Origin: JAPORK01 sp026710285
Lineage (GTDB): Bacteria; Pseudomonadota; Gammaproteobacteria; Pseudomonadales; Endozoicomonadaceae
DNA length: 64,000 nt
Assembly: GCA_965201045.1 (NCBI GenBank)
Contig: OZ241746.1
Location: 1,798,001 to 1,862,000 of the forward strand
Direction of reading: 5' to 3'
Made by a program: the position numbers and the translations under genes. The notes beneath the pieces are model-generated. The model searched no databases and was not told the DNA's origin. It saw only the letters and a program-made list of their open reading frames with translations. Shown here one piece after another: positions 1 to 9,906 of the stretch (positions within the stretch are counted from its first letter, which is position 1; the number at the start of each line of letters is the position of its first letter).

Positions 1-3000
1 TACCATCGATAATTTTAGCTAATCCTAAATAGTCAACTATATGTAATTTATTGTCAGAATCATAGAACTTTTCACCGATTAGCTGTTTGCTGATATAAAT
101 TAAATAACGGATATTACCGGTTACTGTAACTGCTTTGGCTTCTCTGCTACTTCCATCATAAACATAATGGCTATGTTGTCCTTTCAGTGTAGTAACATCA
201 GTTATCTGATTAAATGCATTATACGTCAACAGATTTTTTTCACTGTCAATAATCATGTTGCCAGATATGTCATAGGAAAGTAAATGTACCGATGGCTGCT
301 CACTGTTCCACTGTGTATTGATTTTCTTCAGGCGTAATGGTGTTTTAACAAAATAGTGATAAGTAGTGATTTTTATCAAAGTTTTATTTTTGTCTGCATT
401 TGTTAACTGCTCGTCAAGCTTAGTCAGTCTGTTTAGTGCATTAAAAGTATACACTTGTCTGGTAATAACAGGCGCCTGCTTTAAACCTGAGCCGGCAAAG
501 CGAGTATCTCTTGGACATAAGGGTAAACCGGTAGAACCGGTGCAATGCATAACGGTTAAATTATCCAATAGGTCATAAGTATAATCAAGTATTGCTTGCT
601 GATTTTTGCCTGCGTTCTGTCTTACAGAAACAATGTTACCAACTTTGTCATAACGATACTGCCACTGCGATAATACTTTTCCTTCCAATGTATCAACTAT
701 CTTATCCTGCTGATCATTCTCGTTATAATGAATAATACGCTGCATACCACTGCCATAACGGGCAGAAACAAGGCGTGAAAAACTATCATAAACCGGATGA
801 TACAACAATTGTTTTTTATGGTTAACAGGCTGGTAATACAGATCACTGATACGCCCAAAAAGATCATAGTGTGTGTGTATGCTGTTACCTGAAAGGTCAG
901 TAGTGCTGATTAACTGCCGATTTTGATTATACTTCCATTGTAAATGATAATCCGGATATCCTTTTTTTCCAAAGTGATTAACCTGCTGCAATTTACCGTC
1001 ATCGCTATAATGATAAGTGGTGGTTCCGGTCATATCACTTTTTTTAATAATACGCCTGGACAGGTGATCAAAACTTATTTTTAAGAATTGACGTTTATTT
1101 ATATATTCACTGACAGGTAAGTTTACAATATTATAATTCCATGAAATTATATTTCCTGATGGTGTTGTACTTGTTTTTAATTTACCATCTGCTGTGTAAG
1201 TATAAAGCGTATGCTTTCCGTCTTCTTTAGCTTGCCATAAAAGATCACCAGCTGCATTATATTCAGCTGAATAAAGCAAATATTTATGTTTATCTTTGAT
1301 AGGTTGTGACCATTTTTGTATAATCCGACCTGTAAGATTATAGACATTATGTAGTTTATCTCCTGCAGGATCAATAGTATCACTGACCCGCCCCCACGGA
1401 TCAAAATGCTTGCTGATTATTCTTCCTTGTGCATCAGTAACTGAAAAAGCCCTTCCAAAACCATCATAACGTGTTATAACTGTTTTTGATTCAAGAAAAA
1501 ATCTACTGTTCATACAGAGTGTTTTAACCGGATACGGAACAGTAAAAGAGGCAGGCAACAAACTCTGTATAACCGGCTTATCCAGTACATTAGCACGCAA
1601 TACAGAAATGACTGAATGGTGCTGATACTTATCCAGACGATAACTGACAATACATCGGTCAGGATCACTATACTCTTTAACAATTGTTTCTCCGTCAGGT
1701 AGATAAGTACGTGTCACTTGTCCCATATCATTATAACGAAACCTGGTAACCAGAGAGTGAGCTACATTCTGATTATCAATTGTATAAGCTGTCTTACTAA
1801 TTACATGATCATACTTATCATAAGCAATATGTTCTACTGGTCGCCACTGGCCAGGCAACATTTTTCCCTGTGCAGATATAGCCTCAGCAAATACGCTCAA
1901 TGGTTTACCAGAACCATCAAAAATCATTTTCTTTTGGAGACCATTTGCAGCAGTAATGATGAGCTGATTAATTGATTCTGATATAGTATACTGATAGCGT
2001 TCGCTGCTTGCAGAAAGGGTTCCTGTGGCGAAATCAGTCTGTATCAGGCGTTCCTGATTATCATAATGATAACGAATAATGTTTTTGCCTTCATCATCAC
2101 GACGTCTAAGCACCTGATTGGTAAAGAGACTGATCGTCTCTGACGGTGATTGTCGCCAGGTATCATCACTCAGTTTAATCATTGAATAGCTGGTTCTGCT
2201 GTAGTCATCTGCATTAAAAGAATAATGGTAGGTCTTGGTGACAGTTTTCAGTTTGTCATTAACTGTTATTATTCCGCTTAAAGTCTGTTGTTGTAACAAA
2301 CCATAGGTAAAGCTGTTTTGTTTATTATCATAATAATGATTTGTTATGGTAAATTCTTCATTGCCTGACTGCATCACTTTTTGTGCCAGTACTAAAATAT
2401 AACCATCACCATTAATATTATATTGCTTGCGATAATAGTTATGCGTGATAATCGGAGTTAACCGGGATGGTTCAGTTACTTTATAAGAAGGGTAATGGAT
2501 GACTGATTCCACAGGTGTACTCAAAGACCACTCGGCAGGTTGTCCCGGGCAGGCTTTATTACCACCAGCAGGACAATAAGTTATTTTATCTTTTCGTCCA
2601 TAAGTATCGGTTGTACTGATAAGTCGACCTTCTGAATCATACGTCTTTGTTTCTATATTAACAGAAGGCTGACCTGAAGAATTTCCCCAGTCTCTGGTAA
2701 CCACCTTTAGTGGTAAGCTGTAAGTTACTGGTAAATCTTCAAAGCTGGTCTGTGAACAACCATCATACTGATCGGTATTACAAAAAAAATTGTGCATTTC
2801 TGAAAGTAACTTACCACTTTTTTTGCTAACTAACTGTGCATTGATTAATAGATGATATTTATTGTAAGTTCTAATCTGCTTAACAAGTCCGTTATCTTCT
2901 GTCGTTTGGTAAGTATAATTTACTGGTGCTTCAAATAAAACATCTGTAGCTATGCCTGATAGTCTTTCCAGTCCTGAATTAAATCCAAGATAGTTATGTT

Positions 3001-4102
3001 CATTATGGCTACTCTGATCATATGCATAACTAATAACTATTTTGGGTTGAAAAGATCCCAGATTTATAATTTCTCTGACCACAACACATGAAGTATTTAT
3101 TTTATTATTGTTGTTTAATGCAATCTTCATGGCATCATTGCAATTATAAGTAATATGTTTCTCCATGCCAGAAGAGTAATGGAGATTATTAAGCAGATTG
3201 TCATGATAGTTTATATAAAGACCCAGGTCTGATTGATTTTGATTGCTTTGTAGAGTAACGTTACATAATTTTCTGTTAATAAAAGACAGGTTAATTATGA
3301 CTGGTTTACCATTGCTATCGTGACTGATTACAGTAAGATAATCTTCATGCCAGAATAGGTTAATGTTATTACCTTGATCATCACATACAGAAGTCAGTTG
3401 ATGTGTTCCTGGTTGGTAAAAAAAATCAACCCCTCTGCCATCTTGCTGTTCCAGTCTTATTTCATAGCCCTGATGATTAAGTATTTCCCGCAAGCCATTG
3501 GCATAGGTAATACGGAAATAATTTTTTTTACTGCCATCGATCTTTAAATCATGCAATTTATGGTAGCGGGGCCACCAATGACCATCAAATATTTTTTGTA
3601 AGTTAAAACTCTGTCCCTGAGAAGTAAACAGCTGATTACTTTGTGGATCAAAATGGGTCAGGTTCCAACTCCATCCCTGTCCCAGATTATCCGGATTAGC
3701 TGTACTGTTGCTGTTGTAATTAACTTCCAGATTAATATTTGGTCCATGCCCTGTATTACTGACCAGGCTGCCTGTTCTTATATGAGCAAAAAACAGACCT
3801 GTCCGGGGATCTGTCTGTGTATTCCATGTCTTCTGAAAATTAAAAGCATTGGACCATAGAGCAGAATTAGCTTCTTCTCCATTGAATCTTTCTTTGTTAT
3901 TTTGACTTCTTTTTTTCTGCAAAGAAAAATTGTGGTATTTTTTCTGTTTATTACTGTATTGCTGAAATTGTGTTATTGTCTTATGAATTTTGTATGTAGA
4001 TGAAACTGAGGAAAGCATAAGGCAGAGATGAACAGGTAAAAAAAACAGGATGAGCAATATAATCATATTTGCACGTATATGTCTATAAGCTAATATTGAC
4101 AT
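1..4102 (-). CDS. RHS/YD-repeat secreted protein, copy 1 (3' end outside window)
   Basis: The reading frame is open from an ATG at 4102 to the left edge, about 1,367 codons; the RHS core motif and C-terminal tip lie outside the window. The N-terminus has a hydrophobic segment (about residues 13-33), read as a signal peptide. Next come the family N-terminal block (DPRTGLFF, GWSWNLTHF) and many tyrosine/aspartate YD-type repeats. It is nearly collinear with the next gene: the alignment offset shifts by one codon over the whole visible length (KNQQ versus KKQ near nt 600). Function is not known. Family knowledge: YD repeats build a hollow beta-cage that encloses a C-terminal polypeptide. The upstream 175 bp are also nearly identical to those of copy 2, so the two arose by a recent tandem duplication. 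Confidence 0.85.
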   Translation of the reverse strand, partial: MSILAYRHIRANMIILLILFFLPVHLCLMLSSVSSTYKIHKTITQFQQYSNKQKKYHNFSLQKKRSQNNKERFNGEEANSALWSNAFNFQKTWNTQTDPRTGLFFAHIRTGSLVSNTGHGPNINLEVNYNSNSTANPDNLGQGWSWNLTHFDPQSNQLFTSQGQSFNLQKIFDGHWWPRYHKLHDLKIDGSKKNYFRITYANGLREILNHQGYEIRLEQQDGRGVDFFYQPGTHQLTSVCDDQGNNINLFWHEDYLTVISHDSNGKPVIINLSFINRKLCNVTLQSNQNQSDLGLYINYHDNLLNNLHYSSGMEKHITYNCNDAMKIALNNNNKINTSCVVVREIINLGSFQPKIVISYAYDQSSHNEHNYLGFNSGLERLSGIATDVLFEAPVNYTYQTTEDNGLVKQIRTYNKYHLLINAQLVSKKSGKLLSEMHNFFCNTDQYDGCSQTSFEDLPVTYSLPLKVVTRDWGNSSGQPSVNIETKTYDSEGRLISTTDTYGRKDKITYCPAGGNKACPGQPAEWSLSTPVESVIHYPSYKVTEPSRLTPIITHNYYRKQYNINGDGYILVLAQKVMQSGNEEFTITNHYYDNKQNSFTYGLLQQQTLSGIITVNDKLKTVTKTYHYSFNADDYSRTSYSMIKLSDDTWRQSPSETISLFTNQVLRRRDDEGKNIIRYHYDNQERLIQTDFATGTLSASSERYQYTISESINQLIITAANGLQKKMIFDGSGKPLSVFAEAISAQGKMLPGQWRPVEHIAYDKYDHVISKTAYTIDNQNVAHSLVTRFRYNDMGQVTRTYLPDGETIVKEYSDPDRCIVSYRLDKYQHHSVISVLRANVLDKPVIQSLLPASFTVPYPVKTLCMNSRFFLESKTVITRYDGFGRAFSVTDAQGRIISKHFDPWGRVSDTIDPAGDKLHNVYNLTGRIIQKWSQPIKDKHKYLLYSAEYNAAGDLLWQAKEDGKHTLYTYTADGKLKTSTTPSGNIISWNYNIVNLPVSEYINKRQFLKISFDHLSRRIIKKSDMTGTTTYHYSDDGKLQQVNHFGKKGYPDYHLQWKYNQNRQLISTTDLSGNSIHTHYDLFGRISDLYYQPVNHKKQLLYHPVYDSFSRLVSARYGSGMQRIIHYNENDQQDKIVDTLEGKVLSQWQYRYDKVGNIVSVRQNAGKNQQAILDYTYDLLDNLTVMHCTGSTGLPLCPRDTRFAGSGLKQAPVITRQVYTFNALNRLTKLDEQLTNADKNKTLIKITTYHYFVKTPLRLKKINTQWNSEQPSVHLLSYDISGNMIIDSEKNLLTYNAFNQITDVTTLKGQHSHYVYDGSSREAKAVTVTGNIRYLIYISKQLIGEKFYDSDNKLHIVDYLGLAKIIDG

Positions 4103-4277
4103 AGATGCTGCACCATAAGAATAACTATATAATTTCAGGTAACAGAAAAATCTATTCTTCTTAAAAAGTATTTTTTAATCTGGTTGTCATGAAAAGGTTA
4201 CTTATTTGAGTATGTGAAAAGTAACACCCGTTTTAAAGCCATCAAAAATTTTTTGATGATAATTATTCAAAAAAATA
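4103..4277. repeat. Spacer duplicated with 9747-9906
   Basis: The spacer upstream of RHS copy 1 is nearly identical to the spacer upstream of copy 2, apart from a few substitutions and small indels. It should carry the promoter and ribosome binding site of copy 1 and the 3' end of copy 2. It contains a perfect short palindrome, catcaaaaa/ttttttgatg, around 4242-4260. That could act as a weak terminator for copy 2 on the minus strand, although it lacks a GC-rich stem. Confidence 0.7.
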
Positions 4278-7200
4278 TCACGATAAACTATCAATACTAC
4301 TATCACTATCATCACCTAAATATAGAATAGCATTTACTTTTAAAGGGCCATCGGCTCCCATCAATACTTCATCTACGTTTGTTCGAATATGAATATCACC
4401 ATTTAAATTCTCATAAGCTTCATACTGCTCCCAAATCCATCTGTTATAAACAACAATATCACCAAGATCAATATAGTTAAAAAAACCAATAAATTTTTTT
4501 CCTGTTGCAGCCAGATATCCTATAACAATAGCATTTTCTTTTGAAGACAGGATGCTTTGAACATTAACACCATCATATAATTCAAAAGGACCAAATTGTT
4601 TTGCAATTCCTTCAACTTCTTTATAATACTCTTCATGTGTTACCAGGTTTACCTTTATTTTATTTTCCATCACTATTAAATTCTCCAGCAACTCTTTATC
4701 TATTGGTTGCTGTGTTTCGTATGCAATACCTAATAATGATGGTATATCAATCCGGGTCATTTCTTTCGCATTACTACTAAAATGAGTATGCCAAATGCTG
4801 TTCAATTCATCTTTATTTTTTATTGAAAAAGAAACCGGAGGTGGTTTTCCAACAGGAATCCGTCCTTTGTCATCATCTTCAACAAAATGCCTCAATTGCA
4901 TCACTACTCTTTTTGTTTGACTGCCTGTAATTATGCCGTCTTCTTCAACATTCATAATCCTTTTAATCCATGAGGCTCCTGAATTGGCAATACCTATACC
5001 TGCTGTGGCCAGTGTAACCGCAACATCGATACCACCGACAATTGTACCGGCTATATTAAGCCCTTTATTTGGCGTAGCAGCAGATGCAACAAAAACACCG
5101 TTTATACCCGCTGTATAACCTGCAGTTGCGGCAGTTGATAATAGTGGAGCACCTTCAGCCAGAAGTGCAGTAACAGTGGCAACGGTGCTTAATCCCATCA
5201 TCAAAACTGTTCCGGTAATCATTGCCCATCTGCGATGCAGGGCTGCAAAGCCCAATGTTCCGGCATAATTGAGTACGCTGAATACACTTCCCAGCCAGTG
5301 CGGTATATTCCCGGAAGGGTCGGTATTCATAATGGGATTATTACTTCCAAAGGCATAGCCACCACCCGCCGGATCTTCGCTGGTAAAACAGCGCTGACCT
5401 GGATTATAAACTCTGTGACCGGCACCTAAAAACTGCCAACCTGTGTCAGGATCTGTTTGTTCATCATCAAACTCTTGTAAAGTCTGTTGATATAATGGTA
5501 AGTCAGCAGATTTCGGCATGCTGTGCCAAACCATACCATAGGGACTGTAAATATTAAGCTGGCTTAAATGATAGTTACCTTCCTTTGTCTTTGTTAGTAT
5601 ACCGGTGATATCACCTTTAGAATTTTTTTCATAATACTCCTGGATGGTTCCATCGATAACTTTAGCAGCTCCTAAATAATCAACTATATGTAATTTATTG
5701 TTAGGATCATAAAACTTTTCACCAATTAGCTGCTTGCTGATATAAATCAAATAACGGATATTACGGGTTGCTGTAATTGCTTTAGCTTCTCTGCCACTTC
5801 CGTCATAAATATAATAGCTATGTTGTCCTTTCAGTGTAGTAACATCAGTTATCTGATTAAATGCATTATACGTCAACAGATTTTTTCCACTATCAATAAT
5901 CATATTTCCAGATATATCATAAGAAAGTGAATGTACCGATGGCTGCTTATTGTTCCACTGTGTACTGATTTGCTGCAGGCGTAATGGTGTTTTAACAAAA
6001 TAATCATAAGTAATAATCTTTTTTAAAGTTTTATTTTTGTCTGTATCTGTTAACTGCTCATCAAGTTTAGTTAGTCTATTTAGCGCATTGAAATTATACC
6101 ATTGTCTAGTAATAACAGGCGCCTGCTTTAAACCTGAGCCGGCAAAGCGAGTATCTCTTGGACATAAGGGCAAACTGACAGAACCGGTACAATGCATAGC
6201 GGTTAAATTATCCAGCAGATCATAGGTATAATCAAGGATTGCCTGCTTTTTACCTGCATTCTGTCTTACGGAGACAATGTTACCAATTTTATCATAATGA
6301 TATTGCCACTGCGATAATACTTTTCCTTCCAGTGTGTCAACTATCTTATCTCGCTGGTCATTTTCGTTATAATGAATAATACGCTGCATACCACTGCCAT
6401 AACGTGCAGAAATGAGGCGTGAAAAATCATCATAATCCGGATGGAGCAGTAACTGTTTTTTATGATTAACAGGTTGATAATACAGATCACTGATACGTCC
6501 AAAAATATCATACTGTCTTTGTATTTTGTTGCCTGAAAGATCAGTAGTACTGATTAATTGCCGGTTTTGATTATATTGCCACTGTATATAATAATCTGGA
6601 TATCCATTTTCTCCAGAGTGATTAACCTGTTGTAATTTGCCGTCATCGCTATAGTGATAAGTAGTGGTTCCGGTCATATCACTTTTTTTAATAATACGCC
6701 TGGACAAGCGATCAAAACTTATTTTTATTAACTGGTGTTTATTTATATATTCACTGACAGGTAAGTTTAAGATATTGTACTCCCATGAAATTATATTTCC
6801 TGATGGTGTTGTACTTGTTTTTAATTTACCATCTGCTGTGTAAGTATAATCTGTACGATTTCCGTCTTCTTTGGTTTTCCATAAAAGATCACCAGCTGCA
6901 TTATATTCAGCTGAATAAAGTAAATATTTATGTTTATCTTTGATAGGTTGTGACCATTTTTGTATAATCCGACCTGTAAGATTATAGACATTATGCAGTT
7001 TATCTCCGGCAGGATCAATAGTATCACTGACCCGCCCCCATGGATCAAAATGCTTGCTGATTATTCTTCCCTGTGCATCAGTAACTGAAAAAGCCCTTCC
7101 AAAACCATCATAACTTGTTGTAACGGTTTTGACTTCAGAAAGAAGGCTGCTATGCAGACAAAATGTTTTAATTGAATCCGCACTTGTAAAGGAAGCAGGT

Positions 7201-9746
7201 AATATGCTCTGTATAACCGGCTTATCCAGTACATTAGCACGCAATACAGAAATAACTGAATGGTGCTGATACTTATCCAGACGATAACTGACAATACATC
7301 GGTCAGGATCACTATACTCTTTAACAATTGTTTCTCCGTCAGGTAGATAAGTACGTGTCACCTGTCCCATGTTATTATAAAGAAACCGAGTAACCAGAGG
7401 GTGAGCTACATCCTGATCATCAATTGTATAAGCTGTTTTGCTAATTACACGACCATAATTGTCATAAGCAATATGTTCTACAGGTCGCCACTGACCTGGC
7501 AACATTTTTCCTCGTGCAGATATAGCCTCAGCAAATACGCTCAATAGTTTACCGGAACCATCAAAAATCATTTTCTTTTGGAGACCATTTGCAGCAGTAA
7601 TGATGAGCTGATTAAGTGATTCTGATACAGTATACTGATAGCGTTCGCTGGTTGCAAAAGGTGTTCCTATAGCAAAATCAGTTTGTATCAAGCGCCCCTG
7701 GTTATCATAATAGTAACGAACAATATTTTTGTCTTCAGCATCACGACGTCTAAGTACCTGATTAGTGAAGAGACTAATCGTCTCTGACGGTGATTGTCGC
7801 CAGGTATCATCACTCAGTTTAATCATTGAATAGCTGGTTCTGCTGTAGTCATCTACATTAAAAAAATAATGGAAAGTCCTGGTAACAGTTTTCAGTTTTG
7901 CATTAACTGCTGTTGTTCCGGTTAAAGTTTGTTGTTGTAATAATCCATAGGCAAAGCCATTTTTTTTATCATTATAATAATTATTTGTTATGATAAATTC
8001 TTCATTGCCTGACCGCATCACTTTTCGTGCTAACACTAAAATATAACCATTACCATTAATATTATATTGCTTGCGATAATAGTTATGCATGATAATCGGA
8101 ACTAACCGGGATGATCCTTTTACTTTATCGGAAGGATAATGGATAATTGATTCCACAGGTGTACTTAAATACCACTCGATAGGTTGTGTCGGACAGGCTG
8201 CATCACCACCAACAGGGCAATAAATTATTTTTTCTGTTCGTCCATAAGTATCAGTTGTACTGGTAAGTCGACCTTCTGAATCATACGTCTTTGTTTCTGC
8301 ATTAAAAGAAGGCTGACCTGAAGAATTTCCCCAATCTTTGGTAACTACCTTTAGTGGTAAGCTGTAAGTTGCTGGCAAATCTTCAAAGCTGGTCTGTGAA
8401 CAACCATCATATTGATCGGTATTACAAAAAAAATTGTGCATTTCTGAAAGCAATTTACCACTTTTGTCGCTAACTAACTGTGCATTGATTAATAGGTGAT
8501 ATTTATTGTAAGTTCTAATCTGCTTAACAAGTCCGTTATCTTCTGTCGTTTTATAAGTATAATTTACTGGTGCTTCAAACAGAACATCTGTAGTCATACC
8601 TGGCAATTGTTCCAGCCCTGAGTTGAATCCAAGATAGTTGTGTTCATTATGGCTGCTCTGATCATATGCATAGCTAATAACACTTTTGGGTTGAAAAGAT
8701 CCGGGATTTATAATTTCTCTGACCACAACACATGAAGCATTTATTCTGCTGTCGTTATTTAATGCTATTTTCATCGCATTATTGCAATCATAAGTGATAC
8801 GCTTCTCTATACCAGAAGAGTAATGGAGACTGTTAAGCAGATTGTTGTTGTAATTAATGTAAAGACCCTGATCTGGCTGGTTTTGATTGCTTTGCAGAGT
8901 GACTTTACGCAATTTATTATTAATAAAAGACAGGTTGATTCTGACTGGTTTGCCATTACTATCGTGACTGATTACAGTAAGATAATTTTCATGCCAGACT
9001 AGATCAATTTTATTACCTTGATCATCACAAATAGAAGTCAATCTATGTGTTCCTGGTTGGTAAGAAAAATTAACTCCCATGCCATCTTGCTGCTCCAGTC
9101 TTATTTCATAGCCCTGATGATTAAGTATTTCCCGCAAGCCATTGGCATAGGTGATACGGAAATGTTTTTTTTTGCTTCCATCGATCTTTAAATCATGCAG
9201 CTTATGGTAGCGGGACCACCAGTGACCATCAGATGTTTGCTGTAAGTTAAAACTCTGCCCCTGGGAAGTAAATAACTGATTATTTTGTGGATTAAAATGA
9301 GTCAGATTCCAACTCCATCCCTGTCTCAGATTATCCGGATTAGCTGTACTGTTGCTGTTGTAATTAACTTCCAGATTAATATTTGGTCCATGCCCTGTAT
9401 TACTGACCAGGCTGCCTGCTCTTATATGAACAAAAAACAGACCTGTCCGGGGATCTACCTGGGTATTAAATGTTTTCTGAAAATTAAAGGCATTGGACCA
9501 TAGAGTAGAATTAGCTTCTTCTCTGCTAAATCTTTCTTTGTTATTTTGACTTATTTTTTTCTGCAAAGAAAAATTGTGGTATTTTTTCTGTTTATTATTG
9601 TATTGCTGAAATTGTATTATTGTCTTATGAATTTTATATGCAAATGAGACTGATGAAAGCATAAAGCAGAGCTGAACAGGTAAAAAAAACAGGATGAGCA
9701 ATATAATCATATTTGCACGTATATGTCTATAAGATAATATTGACAT
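4278..9746 (-). CDS. RHS/YD-repeat secreted protein, copy 2, 1822 aa
   Basis: This is a complete member of the array. Order of parts: signal peptide (hydrophobic to about residue 35); N-terminal block around residues 80-260 with DPRTGLFF and GWSWNLTHF; YD-type repeats to about residue 1400; then the RHS-associated core (YNPGQRCFTSEDP, then NNPIMNTDPSGN with Asp1476). The last 342 residues are a glycine/alanine-rich hydrophobic stretch (about 1485-1600) and a hydrophilic tip beginning near LRHFVEDDDKGRIPVG and ending in a Ser/Asp-rich tail. In polymorphic RHS and Tc-type proteins the part after DPxG is often autocleaved and can be a toxin; that is family knowledge and is not shown here. I do not recognise the tip as any known enzyme. 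No Tc A or B subunit gene or immunity gene is adjacent. Confidence 0.9.
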   Translation of the reverse strand: MSILSYRHIRANMIILLILFFLPVQLCFMLSSVSFAYKIHKTIIQFQQYNNKQKKYHNFSLQKKISQNNKERFSREEANSTLWSNAFNFQKTFNTQVDPRTGLFFVHIRAGSLVSNTGHGPNINLEVNYNSNSTANPDNLRQGWSWNLTHFNPQNNQLFTSQGQSFNLQQTSDGHWWSRYHKLHDLKIDGSKKKHFRITYANGLREILNHQGYEIRLEQQDGMGVNFSYQPGTHRLTSICDDQGNKIDLVWHENYLTVISHDSNGKPVRINLSFINNKLRKVTLQSNQNQPDQGLYINYNNNLLNSLHYSSGIEKRITYDCNNAMKIALNNDSRINASCVVVREIINPGSFQPKSVISYAYDQSSHNEHNYLGFNSGLEQLPGMTTDVLFEAPVNYTYKTTEDNGLVKQIRTYNKYHLLINAQLVSDKSGKLLSEMHNFFCNTDQYDGCSQTSFEDLPATYSLPLKVVTKDWGNSSGQPSFNAETKTYDSEGRLTSTTDTYGRTEKIIYCPVGGDAACPTQPIEWYLSTPVESIIHYPSDKVKGSSRLVPIIMHNYYRKQYNINGNGYILVLARKVMRSGNEEFIITNNYYNDKKNGFAYGLLQQQTLTGTTAVNAKLKTVTRTFHYFFNVDDYSRTSYSMIKLSDDTWRQSPSETISLFTNQVLRRRDAEDKNIVRYYYDNQGRLIQTDFAIGTPFATSERYQYTVSESLNQLIITAANGLQKKMIFDGSGKLLSVFAEAISARGKMLPGQWRPVEHIAYDNYGRVISKTAYTIDDQDVAHPLVTRFLYNNMGQVTRTYLPDGETIVKEYSDPDRCIVSYRLDKYQHHSVISVLRANVLDKPVIQSILPASFTSADSIKTFCLHSSLLSEVKTVTTSYDGFGRAFSVTDAQGRIISKHFDPWGRVSDTIDPAGDKLHNVYNLTGRIIQKWSQPIKDKHKYLLYSAEYNAAGDLLWKTKEDGNRTDYTYTADGKLKTSTTPSGNIISWEYNILNLPVSEYINKHQLIKISFDRLSRRIIKKSDMTGTTTYHYSDDGKLQQVNHSGENGYPDYYIQWQYNQNRQLISTTDLSGNKIQRQYDIFGRISDLYYQPVNHKKQLLLHPDYDDFSRLISARYGSGMQRIIHYNENDQRDKIVDTLEGKVLSQWQYHYDKIGNIVSVRQNAGKKQAILDYTYDLLDNLTAMHCTGSVSLPLCPRDTRFAGSGLKQAPVITRQWYNFNALNRLTKLDEQLTDTDKNKTLKKIITYDYFVKTPLRLQQISTQWNNKQPSVHSLSYDISGNMIIDSGKNLLTYNAFNQITDVTTLKGQHSYYIYDGSGREAKAITATRNIRYLIYISKQLIGEKFYDPNNKLHIVDYLGAAKVIDGTIQEYYEKNSKGDITGILTKTKEGNYHLSQLNIYSPYGMVWHSMPKSADLPLYQQTLQEFDDEQTDPDTGWQFLGAGHRVYNPGQRCFTSEDPAGGGYAFGSNNPIMNTDPSGNIPHWLGSVFSVLNYAGTLGFAALHRRWAMITGTVLMMGLSTVATVTALLAEGAPLLSTAATAGYTAGINGVFVASAATPNKGLNIAGTIVGGIDVAVTLATAGIGIANSGASWIKRIMNVEEDGIITGSQTKRVVMQLRHFVEDDDKGRIPVGKPPPVSFSIKNKDELNSIWHTHFSSNAKEMTRIDIPSLLGIAYETQQPIDKELLENLIVMENKIKVNLVTHEEYYKEVEGIAKQFGPFELYDGVNVQSILSSKENAIVIGYLAATGKKFIGFFNYIDLGDIVVYNRWIWEQYEAYENLNGDIHIRTNVDEVLMGADGPLKVNAILYLGDDSDSSIDSLS

Positions 9747-9906
9747 AGATGCTGCACCATAAGAATAACTATATAATTTCAGGTAATAGAAAAATCTATT
9801 CTTCTTAAAAAGTATTTTTTAATCTGGTTGTTATGAAAAGGTTACTCATTTTAGTATGTAAAAAGCGACACCTGTTTTTAAGCCATCAAAAATTTTTTGA
9901 TGGTAA
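9747..9906. repeat. Spacer duplicated with 4103-4277
   Basis: This is the second copy of the inter-RHS spacer, upstream of copy 2 and downstream of copy 3. It has the same catcaaaaa/ttttttgatg palindrome near 9887-9905. With the 4103-4277 copy it marks a duplicated unit of about 5.64 kb (gene plus spacer). Confidence 0.7.
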
